Source of the DNA: Bradyrhizobium sp. PSBB068 | GTDB lineage: Bacteria; Pseudomonadota; Alphaproteobacteria; Rhizobiales; Xanthobacteraceae | Direction: 5' to 3' | NCBI GenBank assembly: GCA_016839165.1 | Contig: CP069300.1 | Coordinates: 3,162,001 to 3,226,000 of the forward strand | DNA length: 64,000 bases | In this document: positions 1 through 9,102 of the stretch, piece by piece | How positions within the stretch are numbered: the stretch's first letter is position 1 | Layout of the letters: every line of letters begins with the position of its first letter | The notes under the pieces: generated by a model | Told to the model about the DNA's origin: nothing | What the model saw: the letters and a program-made list of their open reading frames with translations, nothing else | Databases searched by the model: none | Position numbers and translations under genes: made by a program

Positions 1-2
1 CA

Positions 3-674
3 CTGGCGCCTGACGATTATCAGCAGGGCGCGACCGTTAAGATTATGTTCATCCACGTCCCCAACGCTTGGCTGTCGATGTTCGTCTGGGGCGTAATGAC
101 TGTGGCTTCGTTGGGCACGCTGGTATGGCGGCATCCGCTGGCCGATGTCGCGGCAAAGGCCGCTGCGCCTCTCGGCGCCTCCTTCACATTCTTGGCGCTG
201 GTAACCGGCTCGCTGTGGGGTCGGCCGATGTGGGGCACCTATTGGGAATGGGACGCGCGGCTCACATCCGTCCTGCTGCTGTTCCTGATGTACCTCGGCT
301 TGATCGCACTATGGCGCGCCGTCGAGGATCCATCGCGCGCGGGTCGTGCAGCCGCGATGCTTACGCTGGTCGGTGCCATCAATATCCCGATCATCAAATT
401 CTCGGTCAACTGGTGGAATACGATACATCAGGGCGCATCAGTGGTACGGGCCGGCGGCCCTTCCATGGATCATGCGTTCCTAATCCCCCTGCTCATCATG
501 GCTGCGGGCTTTTCGGCGCTGTTCGTGACGCTGCATTTGGCGGCCATGCGCAATGAGATCTTGCGGCGGCGGGTGCGCAGCCTTCAAATGATGCAGGCCA
601 GCCGCCAAAATTCCACGAATGACACGGATGCCTTTCCGCGCAAGCAGATGGCTTCCGGAACCGGCGCAATGTGA
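3..674 (+). CDS. ccmC: Haem exporter/lyase component CcmC (5' partial)
   Basis: The gene is cut by the left edge. Its frame is already open at base 3, and the residues before the first ATG at 45 ([14 protein letters not shown]) belong to the conserved CcmC N-terminus, so that ATG is internal. The visible 223 residues contain the tryptophan-rich haem-handling motif [13 protein letters not shown] and about six hydrophobic segments. CcmC is an inner-membrane protein of system I cytochrome c maturation that, with CcmAB, loads haem onto CcmE in the periplasm. It is followed by ccmD and ccmG in the usual order; ccmA and ccmB are presumably upstream, outside the window. The identification is secure; only the missing start limits it. 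Confidence 0.95.
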   Translation: MAPDDYQQGATVKIMFIHVPNAWLSMFVWGVMTVASLGTLVWRHPLADVAAKAAAPLGASFTFLALVTGSLWGRPMWGTYWEWDARLTSVLLLFLMYLGLIALWRAVEDPSRAGRAAAMLTLVGAINIPIIKFSVNWWNTIHQGASVVRAGGPSMDHAFLIPLLIMAAGFSALFVTLHLAAMRNEILRRRVRSLQMMQASRQNSTNDTDAFPRKQMASGTGAM

Positions 675-678
675 CGTC

Positions 679-855
679 ATGATGCTTGGCCCCTACGCTT
701 ATTTCATCGTGATGTCCTACGCGCTTGCCGCCGCAATAGTGTTGAACTTGATCGGTTGGATTGCATACGACTACCGGAGCCAGAAGGCCCGATTGCGCGC
801 TCTCGAAGCCAACGGCATCGCCCGGCGCTCGAACGGTACGACAGAGCCCCGATGA
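679..855 (+). CDS. ccmD: Haem exporter small subunit CcmD
   Basis: This 58-residue protein has one hydrophobic helix followed by a basic tail. It begins [15 protein letters not shown], the typical CcmD pattern (G-P-Y/H, then one membrane span, then a DYR...R segment). CcmD stabilises the CcmABC-CcmE complex and helps release holo-CcmE. Two adjacent ATG codons (679 and 682) are both possible starts. It lies 4 bases after ccmC, and its stop overlaps the ccmG start (ATGA at 852-855), so translation of the three genes is probably coupled. Confidence 0.9.
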   Translation: MMLGPYAYFIVMSYALAAAIVLNLIGWIAYDYRSQKARLRALEANGIARRSNGTTEPR

Positions 856-1430
856 TCGTAGCAACTGAAACCCCGCGCGCTCGGCGCTGGCTCTTTGCGC
901 TGCCGCTGGTCGTGTTTGCGGTGATAGCCCTGCTATTCTTGGTTCGACTTCATGGCGGCGATTCCTCGCGATTACCCTCCGCACTGATCGGACGACCGGT
1001 CCCACAAACGGCTTTGCCTGCGCTTCCAAACCTGCAGCGAGATGGCGTGCAGGTGCCCGGGCTCCATCCGTTCGACTTCAAAGGGAATGTCAGCGTCGTC
1101 AACGTCTGGGCTTCATGGTGCGTGCCATGTCGCGAAGAGGCGCCCCTGCTAAACGAACTTGGCAAAGACAAGCGCCTGCAGCTCATCGGCATCAATTACA
1201 AGGACTCGTCCGATAGCGCTCTTCGCTTCCTAGGCGGTCATGGCAATCCGTTTCATATTGTCGGCGCCGACCGCAACGGCCGCGCTGCAATCGAGTGGGG
1301 TGTTTACGGCGTGCCGGAAACGTTCATCGTCGGGCGAGACGGCAACATTGTCTACAAGCTCGTGGGCCCCGTGACGCCCGAAAATTTCGAGCGGGTGCTG
1401 AAGGTCCAGATCGAACAAGCACTGAATTAA
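852..1430 (+). CDS. ccmG: Thiol:disulfide interchange protein CcmG/DsbE
   Basis: A 192-residue membrane-anchored thioredoxin-like protein. Residues about 10-35 form the N-terminal anchor, and the periplasmic domain has the active site [13 protein letters not shown] and the cis-proline region GVPETF. CcmG reduces the CXXCH cysteines of apocytochrome c, or the CcmH disulfide, before haem attachment. The ATG at 852 overlaps the ccmD stop and puts the anchor at the very N-terminus, so it is preferred over upstream in-frame codons inside ccmD. It is the last gene of the ccmC-D-G run. Confidence 0.93.
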   Translation: MIVATETPRARRWLFALPLVVFAVIALLFLVRLHGGDSSRLPSALIGRPVPQTALPALPNLQRDGVQVPGLHPFDFKGNVSVVNVWASWCVPCREEAPLLNELGKDKRLQLIGINYKDSSDSALRFLGGHGNPFHIVGADRNGRAAIEWGVYGVPETFIVGRDGNIVYKLVGPVTPENFERVLKVQIEQALN

Positions 1431-1533
1431 TTCTACGCAATTCGCCGCGGCCGGCTTGAAAGGCAACCGAGCACTGATGTTCCAGGTGATCCAGACACAT
1501 GAACCGATGAGGTATTAAGATACCTATAGATAA

Positions 1534-1590
1534 ATATGCATCGTGCATATAGACAGGCCTCGACTTACCAACTATATGCGCCACGCACAC
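1534..1590. promoter_or_regulatory. Paired palindromic operators before LysR copy 1
   Basis: There are two 17-base sites: ATATGCATCGTGCATAT at 1534-1550, a perfect 7-3-7 palindrome, and ATATGCGCCACGCACAC at 1574-1590, an imperfect version. They start exactly 40 bases apart, about four helical turns. The same pair with the same spacing precedes the second LysR gene. LysR-type regulators bind such dyads as two dimers, so autoregulation is the likely role. The second site ends 70 bases before the ATG at 1661. Confidence 0.65.
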
Positions 1591-1660
1591 ATCATAGGTC
1601 GGCGCGACAGCGCTTTCCAAGTGGTAGCGGGAAACATCGTGATTTAATCGGGCCAAAGCT

Positions 1661-2533
1661 ATGGAACTCAATCAAGTGGAGTACTTCATCAATTTGGCGG
1701 AAACGCTAAATTTCACTACTGCAGCGCGATTGAGCGGCGTCTCGCAACCCAGCTTGACCAGAGCCATTCGTCGTCTGGAAGAAGAGCTTGGCGGGCCATT
1801 GATCTATCGCGATGGCAAAAATAGCCGACTGACCGCGCTGGGGCAGGAGATCGAGAAAGATTTCAAGCAGGTGCAGCTTGCATTAAGGAACGTGCGCCAG
1901 CGCTCGCATGATTGGGCCCTTGGTAGTCAATGCGTTCTCGACATCGCGGTGGCGCCCTCGGTAAGCCCAAATGCATTCACATCTTTCTTCCAGCGCGCAT
2001 TGGAGGAGAACCCAACGGTCTGGATCAAGATTCATGCTCTTCAATCCAACGAATACACGGCAGAAATCCTTTCGGGCAAGTACCACGCCTGCATCTTGCC
2101 GCGTGAGCCGAAACCTGATGCGAAGCTTGACGTACGTCCGCTCTTCCGGGAACGTTTCGTGCTTGGCTGCGCTGCGCAGCATCCGCTCGCCAGCGTCGAT
2201 GTCGTGCGTGCCGCAGACCTGGCCTCGTTTCCTTACGTCGACCGCCTCCGGTGCGAGTTCAGGGACCGGATCCAGGAGCACTTTTTCCGTCAAGAGATCC
2301 TGATGCGGCCACGCTTTCGGGCAGAGAGGGAAGACTGGGTGCAGCGCGTCGTCGCCGATGGCCATGCAATATGCATCTTGCCGGAGCACTCGGGCGCGGT
2401 ACCAGGGCTTGTCACACGGCCTATCGAAGGCCTGTCCTTGGAGCGCGAACTGGTGATTGTGACGGTCTCCGGATCGACTACTCCGATCGAGATGCGAAAG
2501 ATCGCACAACTTGCCTCACGTTACGCGTGGTAG
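1661..2533 (+). CDS. LysR-family transcriptional regulator (copy 1)
   Basis: This is a 290-residue protein of normal LysR length. Residues 1-60 form the winged helix-turn-helix (MELNQVEYFINLAETLNFTT..., SQPSLTRAIRRLEEELGG), and the rest is the effector-binding domain with LDIAVAPSVSP and the conserved late segment DGHAICILPEH. By my count 23 of 290 residues differ from the copy at 7094. The ATG is supported by the canonical N-terminus and by the identical context in both copies. Its target is not shown by the sequence; the neighbouring thiol and methionine-sulfoxide repair genes suggest oxidative stress, which is inference. It could equally be a neutral duplicate. Confidence 0.9.
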   Translation: MELNQVEYFINLAETLNFTTAARLSGVSQPSLTRAIRRLEEELGGPLIYRDGKNSRLTALGQEIEKDFKQVQLALRNVRQRSHDWALGSQCVLDIAVAPSVSPNAFTSFFQRALEENPTVWIKIHALQSNEYTAEILSGKYHACILPREPKPDAKLDVRPLFRERFVLGCAAQHPLASVDVVRAADLASFPYVDRLRCEFRDRIQEHFFRQEILMRPRFRAEREDWVQRVVADGHAICILPEHSGAVPGLVTRPIEGLSLERELVIVTVSGSTTPIEMRKIAQLASRYAW

Positions 2534-2661
2534 TGAAGAAAACAGCGGCGACGTTTCCGTTGCTATTAAAACGATACCTGCGGCGCATTGGAAAAGAAAT
2601 CTCTGCGTCGCGATAACCAAAGATGACTCGCGTACCTCCGGCTCCGACAGCGACGCTGTCA

Positions 2662-2849
2662 GATCATCATCGACGGCGTCGTCCCCGGGGCAAGCCACGG
2701 CTGCGACGTGGATGCCGACGACCGGGGAAGCCTGCGGGCAGACCGGCTGTATCAGCTGGAGCGGTAGGCGGGCCCGGTGGGCGAGCATACGTTCGAGGTC
2801 AGAATCCCTTGATCCGGGCGTCCACGCCTACGCCTTCACGTTCGGATAG
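2662..2849 (+). pseudogene. Degraded DipZ/thioredoxin-family C-terminal remnant
   Basis: Read in frame from 2663, this fragment gives IDGVVPGASHGCDVDADDRG, then LYQLER, an in-frame TAG (2765-2767), AGPVGEHTFEV, and after a frame shift near 2805 the ending DPGVHAYAFTFG followed by a stop at 2847. That series (GVDVDADG, LYQL.RQ.G.., TFEIEF, DPGV.A..FTFG) is the C-terminal domain of DipZ-type cytochrome c biogenesis/thioredoxin proteins. One nonsense codon and one frameshift make it a dead fragment. A better-preserved homologous fragment lies at 19905-20183, and both are followed by copies of the same histidine kinase start. The kinase gene follows 93 bases later. Confidence 0.7.
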
Positions 2850-2942
2850 GATGGCGTCCTTGCTTTCAGAGACGGGGGCGTCCTCTATGCTGGGGGGCGC
2901 ACCGTCTCGAGGTGCCCGGCACTTTCCTGAGGGAGACAGAAG

Positions 2943-5267
2943 ATGAAAACGTCCGCTGTGTCGTGGCGACGCCGGGGGCGGATGGCTCTCGACTATGCAG
3001 TTGCCGTCGTAGCGGTTGGAACAGCAGTGATCGCCGGGCTCGTGTTTCATCGCATTTCCGGCTTTGCGCCAGCGGCCTCGCTGTTCTTCTGCGGCATCAT
3101 GTTTGTGGCGTGGTTCAGCGGCACCGCTCCGGGCATTGTTGCCACCGTGCTCACCATTCTGGCTTTCGATTACTACTTTTTGCCGCCGTTCTATTCGTTT
3201 GCGGCGCCGCTGAAAGATGTTTTACAACTAGCTGTATTCGCCGTTGGTGCATTGTTTGTTGTTGCTCTAAGTGCGGCGCAGCGCCGGTCGGCCGATGCGC
3301 TGAAGCGGGTGCGCGACGAGCAAAAGGCCGCTCTGCTGCACCTCGAACAGGCCAATGAAACGTTGCGCGACGAAAATGCCGAGTTAAAGCTCGCCGAGGA
3401 GCGGGCGCGTCGGGCGGAAGAAATACTGAGGGTGACGGTCGATACGATTCCGGTGCTGGTGGCGCGTTACAGTCCCAGCGGCGAGAACGAATTTGTCAAT
3501 CAGACATGGCGCACGTATACCGGGCGCTCGCAGGAGATGTTTGAGGATCGCGGCATCCTCAACGCTCACCCCGATGATCGGGCAAGAATCGATCGTGCGT
3601 GGCGGCATCATGTGGAGACGGGCGAAGCGTTCGAAACGGAGCAACGCCTATTGCGGTCTGACGGCGAATATTACTGGTACTCCCTACGCCGCGTTCCACT
3701 GCACAACGAGAGTGGCGACGTGATCGCCTGGTACAGCGTCGGTTACGACATCGAATATATCAAGCGCGCCGAAACCGCCCTGCGTAGCAGCGAGGCGCAA
3801 CTTGCGGAAGCGCAGCGGGAACTCCAGCTCACGATTGATAGCATTCCCGCCATGGTTTCCACGTATCGGCCGGATGGCGTGCATAGCTATGTCAACAAGA
3901 TCTGGACCGACTATGTCGGTATGACCTTGAAGGAGGCTGTCAGCGACCGCGGCAATAGCCTGTTCCATTCCGACGATCCCGAGCGCGCTTTGTGGCGCGC
4001 CTGCCTGCAAAGCGGCGAGCCGCTATCGACCGAGGCGCCGATCCGCGGCGCCGATGGAATGTTTCGATGGTATTCCATACGCCGCGTGCCGCTGCGCAAT
4101 GAGGAGGGAAAGATTGTCAAATGGTATTCCATCGGCTTCAATATCGAGGATCGGAAGCGTGCGGAAAATGCCCTGCAGCGAAGCGAGGCCTATCTGGCCG
4201 AAGCGCAGAAGCTCAGCCGGACCGGCAGCTTTGCATGGGACACGGCCGGAGACGAGCATTTCTGGTCCGATGAGACCTTTTTGATCCTCGGCTTTGACCG
4301 GGCCGTCAGGCCCTCCATTGACCTCATTCTGCAGCGCGTACACCCTGACGATCGCAATTTGATGCAGCAGGGACTGAGTAGCGCTTCCGACGGATCGCGA
4401 GAACTCGATTCCGAAGTGCGGCTGTTGATGTCCGATGAACAGATCAAGCATGTCCGTGTGGTCGCGCGCCGCCTGGCCTACGGGTCGGACAAGGAAAGAG
4501 TGGTCGGCGCACTCATGGATATCACCGGCGCGCGAAAATCCCAGCAGGCCTTGCTCGCCGCCCAGTCCGCGCTGGCCCATGCCAGCCGGGTGGCGACGTT
4601 GGGCGAAATCAGCGCCACCATTGCCCATGAGGTTAATCAGCCGCTTGCGGCCATCGTCGCCAACGGGCAGGCGTGCCTGCGCTTCCTTCATCACGACGAT
4701 CCCGATCTGGATGACGTGCGCGGCGCCGTAGAATGGATCGTCAAAGACGGAAATCGTGCGGCTGATGTCATTCAGCGAGTCCGTAGTCTGATGAAAAAGG
4801 CGGATACCCGGATGCTGCCGCTGGACATCAACGTAGCCATCCAGGAGGTGGCGGCACTGTTGCAGCGTGAGTTGACCGCGCAGAATGTCGAGCTGCGGCT
4901 GGAGTTGCAGCCGGGAATGCCGGCGGTCGTGGCGGATCGCGTTCAGATCCAGCAGGTCATCATCAACCTCGTCATGAATGGCATCGAAGCGATGCAGGCG
5001 ACCGACCGATCCCGCATCCTGGTGATTCAATCCCGTCCGGATGAGGCAAGCCGGATTCTTGTGGCCGTGAAAGACTGCGGGGCCGGCCTGGATGAAGCCG
5101 CGGCGGATCGCGTCTTTGAGGCGTTCTTCAGCACCAAGCCTGGCGGTCTCGGCATGGGGCTGTCGATCTGCCGTTCCATTGTCGAAGTCCATGGCGGCCG
5201 CCTATGGGCGACGGGCAACGGCCGGGGGCCGGGGGCGACGTTCCAGTTCGCCTTGCCCACCGTTTAG
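2943..5267 (+). CDS. Membrane sensor histidine kinase with three PAS domains
   Basis: This 774-residue protein begins with four membrane helices (residues about 12-110) of the KdpD-like DUF4118 type (FFCGIMFVAWFSGTAPGIVA). A coiled coil (about 115-160) leads to three PAS/PAC units (about 160-275, 285-405, 415-530); the first two have WYS.GYDIE or WYSIGFNIE ends. The FixL-type kinase core has the H-box AHEVNQPLAAIVANG, N-box NLVMNGIEAM, DCGAGLD and a GLGMGLSICRSIVE G2 box. It should phosphorylate the FixJ-like regulator 110 bases downstream. I see no obvious haem-binding PAS signature, so the signal is unknown. Fragments of this same gene start recur at 15705 and 20294. Confidence 0.92.
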   Translation: MKTSAVSWRRRGRMALDYAVAVVAVGTAVIAGLVFHRISGFAPAASLFFCGIMFVAWFSGTAPGIVATVLTILAFDYYFLPPFYSFAAPLKDVLQLAVFAVGALFVVALSAAQRRSADALKRVRDEQKAALLHLEQANETLRDENAELKLAEERARRAEEILRVTVDTIPVLVARYSPSGENEFVNQTWRTYTGRSQEMFEDRGILNAHPDDRARIDRAWRHHVETGEAFETEQRLLRSDGEYYWYSLRRVPLHNESGDVIAWYSVGYDIEYIKRAETALRSSEAQLAEAQRELQLTIDSIPAMVSTYRPDGVHSYVNKIWTDYVGMTLKEAVSDRGNSLFHSDDPERALWRACLQSGEPLSTEAPIRGADGMFRWYSIRRVPLRNEEGKIVKWYSIGFNIEDRKRAENALQRSEAYLAEAQKLSRTGSFAWDTAGDEHFWSDETFLILGFDRAVRPSIDLILQRVHPDDRNLMQQGLSSASDGSRELDSEVRLLMSDEQIKHVRVVARRLAYGSDKERVVGALMDITGARKSQQALLAAQSALAHASRVATLGEISATIAHEVNQPLAAIVANGQACLRFLHHDDPDLDDVRGAVEWIVKDGNRAADVIQRVRSLMKKADTRMLPLDINVAIQEVAALLQRELTAQNVELRLELQPGMPAVVADRVQIQQVIINLVMNGIEAMQATDRSRILVIQSRPDEASRILVAVKDCGAGLDEAAADRVFEAFFSTKPGGLGMGLSICRSIVEVHGGRLWATGNGRGPGATFQFALPTV

Positions 5268-5377
5268 GCATGCATGGACCATTGAATTTCCCATATGGTT
5301 CGTTTTGGCGGTAGACACCGACCCGGCAAGGGGGCGTGCTGTAGGCGGTGCCGTGTCGGTCGGACTGGTAATCGATC

Positions 5378-6013
5378 ATGAACAACAAGACCGATCCGCA
5401 GCAAGTCGTACTCGTAGTGGACGATGACGAGTCGATGCGTGTGGCGCTGACCTACCTGTTCCGTTCGATGAAACTGGCGGTGAAGGTGTTTAGTTCGGCG
5501 TCCGCGCTGCTGGACAGCAAGCTGCCGGACGTGGCCAGTTGCCTGGTACTGGACATTCGCCTGCCGGGCGTCAGCGGCCTGGAATTTCAGGATGCACTGG
5601 CCAAAGCCGGAAACCATATTCCCATCATCTTCATGACCGGACACGGCGATATTCCCATGACCGTGCGGGCTATGAAGGCGGGAGCCATCGATTTCCTGCC
5701 CAAGCCGTTCCGCGATCAGGACATGCTGGATGCCGTGACTCGGGCGCTTGCGCAGGACGGTAGCAGGCGAGCCGGCGTGCAGGCCGCCTCCGCGCTGCGG
5801 CAGCGTCATCAAGCGCTGACGCCGCGGCAGAGCGAGTTGTTCTCCTTCGTCACGTCCGGACTGATGAACAAGCAAATTGCAGCCAGGCTGGATGTCAGCG
5901 AAATCACGGTGAAAATCCATCGGGGACATATGATGAGGAGGATGGAGGCGCGATCGGTGGCGGACTTGGTCAGGATGGCAGAGGCACTCGGAATCGACAG
6001 GACAAATTCGTAA
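5378..6013 (+). CDS. FixJ-family two-component response regulator
   Basis: A 211-residue protein with an N-terminal receiver domain (acidic pocket DDDE at 15-18, phosphoacceptor Asp59 in CLVLDIRLPG, MTGHGD, Lys in FLPKPF) and a C-terminal LuxR-type helix-turn-helix (LTPRQSELFSFVTSGLMNKQIAARLDVSEITVKIHRG). It pairs with the kinase upstream, as FixJ does with FixL. The helix-turn-helix ends in RSVADLVRMAEALGI, a segment echoed by the orphan remnant at about 17500-17617. Its regulon cannot be read from the window. Confidence 0.92.
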   Translation: MNNKTDPQQVVLVVDDDESMRVALTYLFRSMKLAVKVFSSASALLDSKLPDVASCLVLDIRLPGVSGLEFQDALAKAGNHIPIIFMTGHGDIPMTVRAMKAGAIDFLPKPFRDQDMLDAVTRALAQDGSRRAGVQAASALRQRHQALTPRQSELFSFVTSGLMNKQIAARLDVSEITVKIHRGHMMRRMEARSVADLVRMAEALGIDRTNS

Positions 6014-6027
6014 ACCAAAACGTTAGT

Positions 6028-6495
6028 ATGAGTGCGTCGAAGCACATCATGGCGCAATCTTGGCGCGAAATATCTTGCTTCGCTCAGTATCCAGGATTGA
6101 TCGATTTGGTTGAAGTTCCGGTGATCTCGGTCATTGACGACGATGCTTCTGTCCGCACCGCCATCAGCAATCTTGTGCGCTCCCTCGGATACGCGGTTCA
6201 TGCGTTTCCCTCTGCGGAAGCTTTTCTGCAGTCGGTGCAACTGACGCAGTCCTGGTGCGTGATCGCCGATGTGCGGATGCCGGGAACCAGTGGGATCGAG
6301 CTCCAATCCTGGCTTCGGGCCCAGGGCAACCGGATGCCGTTCATCTTCATCACGGCCGTTCTCGAGGATAGGGTCCGCGCCCGAGCGCTAAAGGACGGGG
6401 CAATGTGTTTTCTTACAAAACCCGTGGATCAGGATCACCTGATAGGTTCTCTCGCAAGGGCAATCGCGCAGCACGACGATCGGACAGGAAACTAG
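6028..6495 (+). CDS. Receiver-only response regulator (FixJ-receiver type)
   Basis: This 155-residue protein consists of a single receiver domain: acidic DDD at 37-39, phosphoacceptor Asp81 (CVIADVRMPG) and FLTKPVD. It has no DNA-binding domain. It starts 15 bases after the FixJ-like gene and is probably cotranscribed. The first 25 residues are atypical for the family and the upstream Shine-Dalgarno match is weak, so the true start may be the TTG at 6106 or GTG at 6121. Such stand-alone receivers can act as phosphate sinks or cross-talk partners for a hybrid or FixL-type kinase; which applies here is inference. Confidence 0.82.
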   Translation: MSASKHIMAQSWREISCFAQYPGLIDLVEVPVISVIDDDASVRTAISNLVRSLGYAVHAFPSAEAFLQSVQLTQSWCVIADVRMPGTSGIELQSWLRAQGNRMPFIFITAVLEDRVRARALKDGAMCFLTKPVDQDHLIGSLARAIAQHDDRTGN

Positions 6496-6949
6496 AATCG
6501 TAGCTTTCGCTGCACAGAGATCGGTGCACCCTAACGCTCGCGCAGCCGAATGGCTGCTATTGGCGGCGAGTTCAAGCGGTGGTTCAGGCCCGGTCGGCTT
6601 TTGATTCCGCTGATCCCGGGCGACCGGATGGATCGTCGCATGCCCCGCTGCGCGCTGGGGCCCCGGAACGAGAGCCGGAAACCAGCCATGAGTGAGCAAT
6701 ATTGACCACGTAAAGTCATCTGCATGGGGAAATAATGCGCAGTTTCTGGGAATTCGCGACGCGGGATCATCCGCATCCCCAACCTATCATACCTAGGTTT
6801 ACGTAGACGAACCGCATAGACGATTGGTCAAGGGTACGGAGGCGCGCACCTTCGCTCGCGGAGATGGACACTAGACCGTCAATCAAGGGCGGCCACTTCG
6901 CGGCATAGAAGAACCGGAGCTATTCAGTAATTGAGTCGCAAAGGTAGTA
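6496..6949. other. Intergenic stretch with no supportable gene
   Basis: I found no coding frame with a recognisable family or good start signal between the receiver gene and the LysR duplication. Short open frames on the minus strand have no matching features and overlap each other. The stretch may hold the promoter-distal end of the duplication or eroded sequence. Confidence 0.5.
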
Positions 6950-6958
6950 TATTTAAAT

Positions 6959-7015
6959 ATATGCGCCATGCACATAGACAGCGGCCCTTCCATCACCTAT
7001 ATGCGCTATGCACAC
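6959..7015. promoter_or_regulatory. Paired operators before LysR copy 2
   Basis: Sites ATATGCGCCATGCACAT (6959-6975) and ATATGCGCTATGCACAC (6999-7015) match the pair before copy 1. The start-to-start spacing is again 40 bases, and the second site ends 78 bases before the ATG. The consensus from the four sites is ATATGCR-N3-YGCAYAY. The sites are conserved while the sequence between them has diverged, which argues for binding function. Confidence 0.65.
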
Positions 7016-7093
7016 ATAATTCCGAGCCCGCCTGAGAGCGCATTCCAAGTGGTGGCGGGATGAAACATTGTTATTTGAACGGGCTGCAAAGCT

Positions 7094-7966
7094 ATGGAAC
7101 TCAATCAGGTGGAGTACTTCGTTAATTTAGCAGAGACGCTAAATTTCACCACTGCAGCGCGATTGAGCGGCGTCTCGCAGCCCAGCTTGACCAGATCCAT
7201 TCGTCGTTTGGAAGAAGAACTTGGCGGGCCATTGATCTATCGCGACGGCAAAAATAGCCGACTGACCGCGCTGGGGCAGGCGATCGAGCTGGATTTCAAG
7301 CAGGTGCAGCTTTCCCTAAGGATCGTGCGCCAGCACTCGGATAGTTGGGCCCGGGGTAGTCAATGCGTTCTCGACATTGCGGTGGCGCCCTCGGTGAGCC
7401 CAAATGCATTCACGTCGTTCTTCCTGCGGGCAATGGAGGAAAACCCAACAGTCTGGATCAAGATCCATGCTCTTCAACCCGACGAAGACACGGCAGAAAT
7501 CCTTTCGGGCAAGTACCACGCCTGCATCTTGCCGCGTGAGCCGAAACTTGACGTCAAGCTTGACGTGCGTCCGCTCTTCCGGGAACGTTTCGTGCTTGGC
7601 TGCGCTGCGCAGCATCCGCTCGCCAGCGTCGATGTCGTACGTGCCGCAGACTTAGCCTTGTTTCCTTACGTCGACCGCCTTCGGTGCGAGTTCCGGGACA
7701 GGATCCAAGAGCACTTTGCCCGTCAAGAGATCGTGATGCGGCCACGCTTTCGAGCAGAGAGGGAAGACTGGGTGCAGCGCGTCGTCGCCGATGGCCATGC
7801 AATATGCATCCTGCCAGAGCATTCGGGCGCGGCACCTGGGCTTGTCACACGGCCTATCGAAGGCCTGTCCTTGGAACGCGAACTGGTGATTGTGACGGTC
7901 TCGGGATCGACTACTCCGATAGAGATGCGGAAAATCGCACAATCTGCCTCAAGTTACGCATGGTAG
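7094..7966 (+). CDS. LysR-family transcriptional regulator (copy 2)
   Basis: A 290-residue LysR regulator that differs from the copy at 1661 at about 23 positions. The changes are concentrated in the linker helix (residues about 62-92), while the helix-turn-helix is almost unchanged. Both copies should therefore recognise the same ATATGCR-N3-YGCAYAY operators. It stands 151 bases upstream of msrB in the same orientation, so it is the better candidate for control of the methionine-sulfoxide reductase genes. That link is inference from position. Confidence 0.9.
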   Translation: MELNQVEYFVNLAETLNFTTAARLSGVSQPSLTRSIRRLEEELGGPLIYRDGKNSRLTALGQAIELDFKQVQLSLRIVRQHSDSWARGSQCVLDIAVAPSVSPNAFTSFFLRAMEENPTVWIKIHALQPDEDTAEILSGKYHACILPREPKLDVKLDVRPLFRERFVLGCAAQHPLASVDVVRAADLALFPYVDRLRCEFRDRIQEHFARQEIVMRPRFRAEREDWVQRVVADGHAICILPEHSGAAPGLVTRPIEGLSLERELVIVTVSGSTTPIEMRKIAQSASSYAW

Positions 7967-8117
7967 TGAGCAGAGCGGCGGGTTGCCGCAGCTATTAAAA
8001 CTATACCTGCGGCGCATTGGAAAAGAGACCTCTGCACTGCGATAACAAAAGATAACTTGAGTACCTTCGGAGCCGACAACGACGCTGTCAGTTCAAATCA
8101 GGCAATGGACGTTCAAC

Positions 8118-8561
8118 ATGCAGTTCGGACAATCTCAGAAAGCGATCGACCGGCTCACGGCCGAGCAGCGGCGTGTCACCCAGGATGCGGGCACCGAACG
8201 CCCGTTCACAGGCGAGTACAACGACCACAAGGATCCGGGCATCTACGTGGACATCGTCTCGGGCGAACCCCTCTTCGCGTCGACCGACAAGTATGAGTCG
8301 GGCTGCGGGTGGCCGAGCTTTACGAAACCTATCGCTTCCGAAAACATCAACGAGTTGCGAGACAATTCCAACGGGATGGTCAGGACCGAGGTGCGATCGA
8401 CTTATGGCGACAGCCACCTCGGTCATGTTTTCCCGCGCGGGCCGGCCGCTGACGGTGGCTTGCGGTATTGCATCAACTCCGCGTCGCTCCGCTTCATCCA
8501 TCGCGACGACATGGAGAACGAGGGCTACGGCGAATATCTGGACCAGGTCGAGGAGGCCTAA
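8118..8561 (+). CDS. msrB: Peptide methionine-(R)-S-oxide reductase MsrB
   Basis: This 147-residue protein has the SelR/MsrB fold markers: [34 protein letters not shown] and the catalytic cysteine in [11 protein letters not shown]. The zinc-binding CXXC pairs of many MsrB proteins are absent, so it belongs to the zinc-free group. It reduces the R-epimer of methionine sulfoxide in oxidised proteins using thioredoxin. There is no signal peptide, so it is cytoplasmic. It lies 1 base before msrA, a conventional two-gene repair operon. Confidence 0.95.
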   Translation: MQFGQSQKAIDRLTAEQRRVTQDAGTERPFTGEYNDHKDPGIYVDIVSGEPLFASTDKYESGCGWPSFTKPIASENINELRDNSNGMVRTEVRSTYGDSHLGHVFPRGPAADGGLRYCINSASLRFIHRDDMENEGYGEYLDQVEEA

Positions 8562-8562
8562 C

Positions 8563-9102
8563 ATGCATCAGCGCGCTGTACTTGCCGGTGGATGCTTTTG
8601 GGGCATGCAGGACTTGATCCGGAAGCTTCCTGGGGTTGTCTCGACCCGCGTCGGTTATACCGGTGGGAACACTCCGAACGCCACCTATCGCAACCATGGT
8701 GATCATGCAGAAGGAATCGAGATCGTCTTCGATCCGACAAAAACGAGTTATCGGCGCATACTCGAGTATTTCTTTCAGATCCACGACCCTACGACGACCA
8801 ATCGTCAAGGTGGTGATATTGGCAGCTCGTATCGTTCGGCGATCTACTACGTCGACGACGATCAAAAGAACGTCGCCGATGAAACCATAGCCGACGTGGA
8901 TGCGTCCGGCCTTTGGAAGTCCAAGGTCGTGACGGAAGTAGAGCCCGTCGGAGCATTCTGGGAAGCCGAGCCGGAGCATCAAGATTATCTCGAAAAACGA
9001 CCAGAGGGGTACACCTGTCACTTTCCGCGTCCCAACTGGGTCCTCCCAAATCGGGAGAAGGTTGGTGCGACCCTGGCAGCTCCTGCTGACGCCGGCGTGT
9101 AG
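8563..9102 (+). CDS. msrA: Peptide methionine-(S)-S-oxide reductase MsrA
   Basis: A 179-residue protein with the MsrA active-site motif [10 protein letters not shown] near residue 10, [12 protein letters not shown], and the conserved FFQIHDPTT and [10 protein letters not shown] blocks. It reduces the S-epimer of methionine sulfoxide. The ATG at 8563 follows the msrB stop by one base and directly precedes the catalytic GCFWG segment, as expected for a cytoplasmic MsrA; the reading frame is open further upstream but only inside msrB. It is cotranscribed with msrB. Confidence 0.95.
   Translation: MHQRAVLAGGCFWGMQDLIRKLPGVVSTRVGYTGGNTPNATYRNHGDHAEGIEIVFDPTKTSYRRILEYFFQIHDPTTTNRQGGDIGSSYRSAIYYVDDDQKNVADETIADVDASGLWKSKVVTEVEPVGAFWEAEPEHQDYLEKRPEGYTCHFPRPNWVLPNREKVGATLAAPADAGV

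Larger units (their letters stand above)
1530..2662. repeat. Copy 1 of a LysR-gene duplication
   Basis: The segment matches 6950-8091 over the promoter region, the whole LysR gene and about 130 bases after its stop. Both copies end at the same point, just after GACGCTGTCAG, after which the sequences diverge completely. The shared downstream tail includes CTGCGGCGCATTGGAAAAGA. This marks a block duplication rather than two independently acquired regulators. Confidence 0.85.
6950..8091. repeat. Copy 2 of the LysR-gene duplication
   Basis: It matches 1530-2662 from the operator region through the LysR gene to GACGCTGTCAG. After that point this copy runs into msrB-msrA, whereas copy 1 runs into the DipZ remnant and histidine kinase. 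The copies lie in the same orientation about 5.4 kb apart, so recombination between them would delete the two-component genes. Confidence 0.85.

Noticed and set aside
4023..5192. Long open frame on the minus strand opposite the histidine kinase
   Set aside because: It is the antisense shadow of a GC-rich gene with clear kinase motifs on the plus strand and has no family features.
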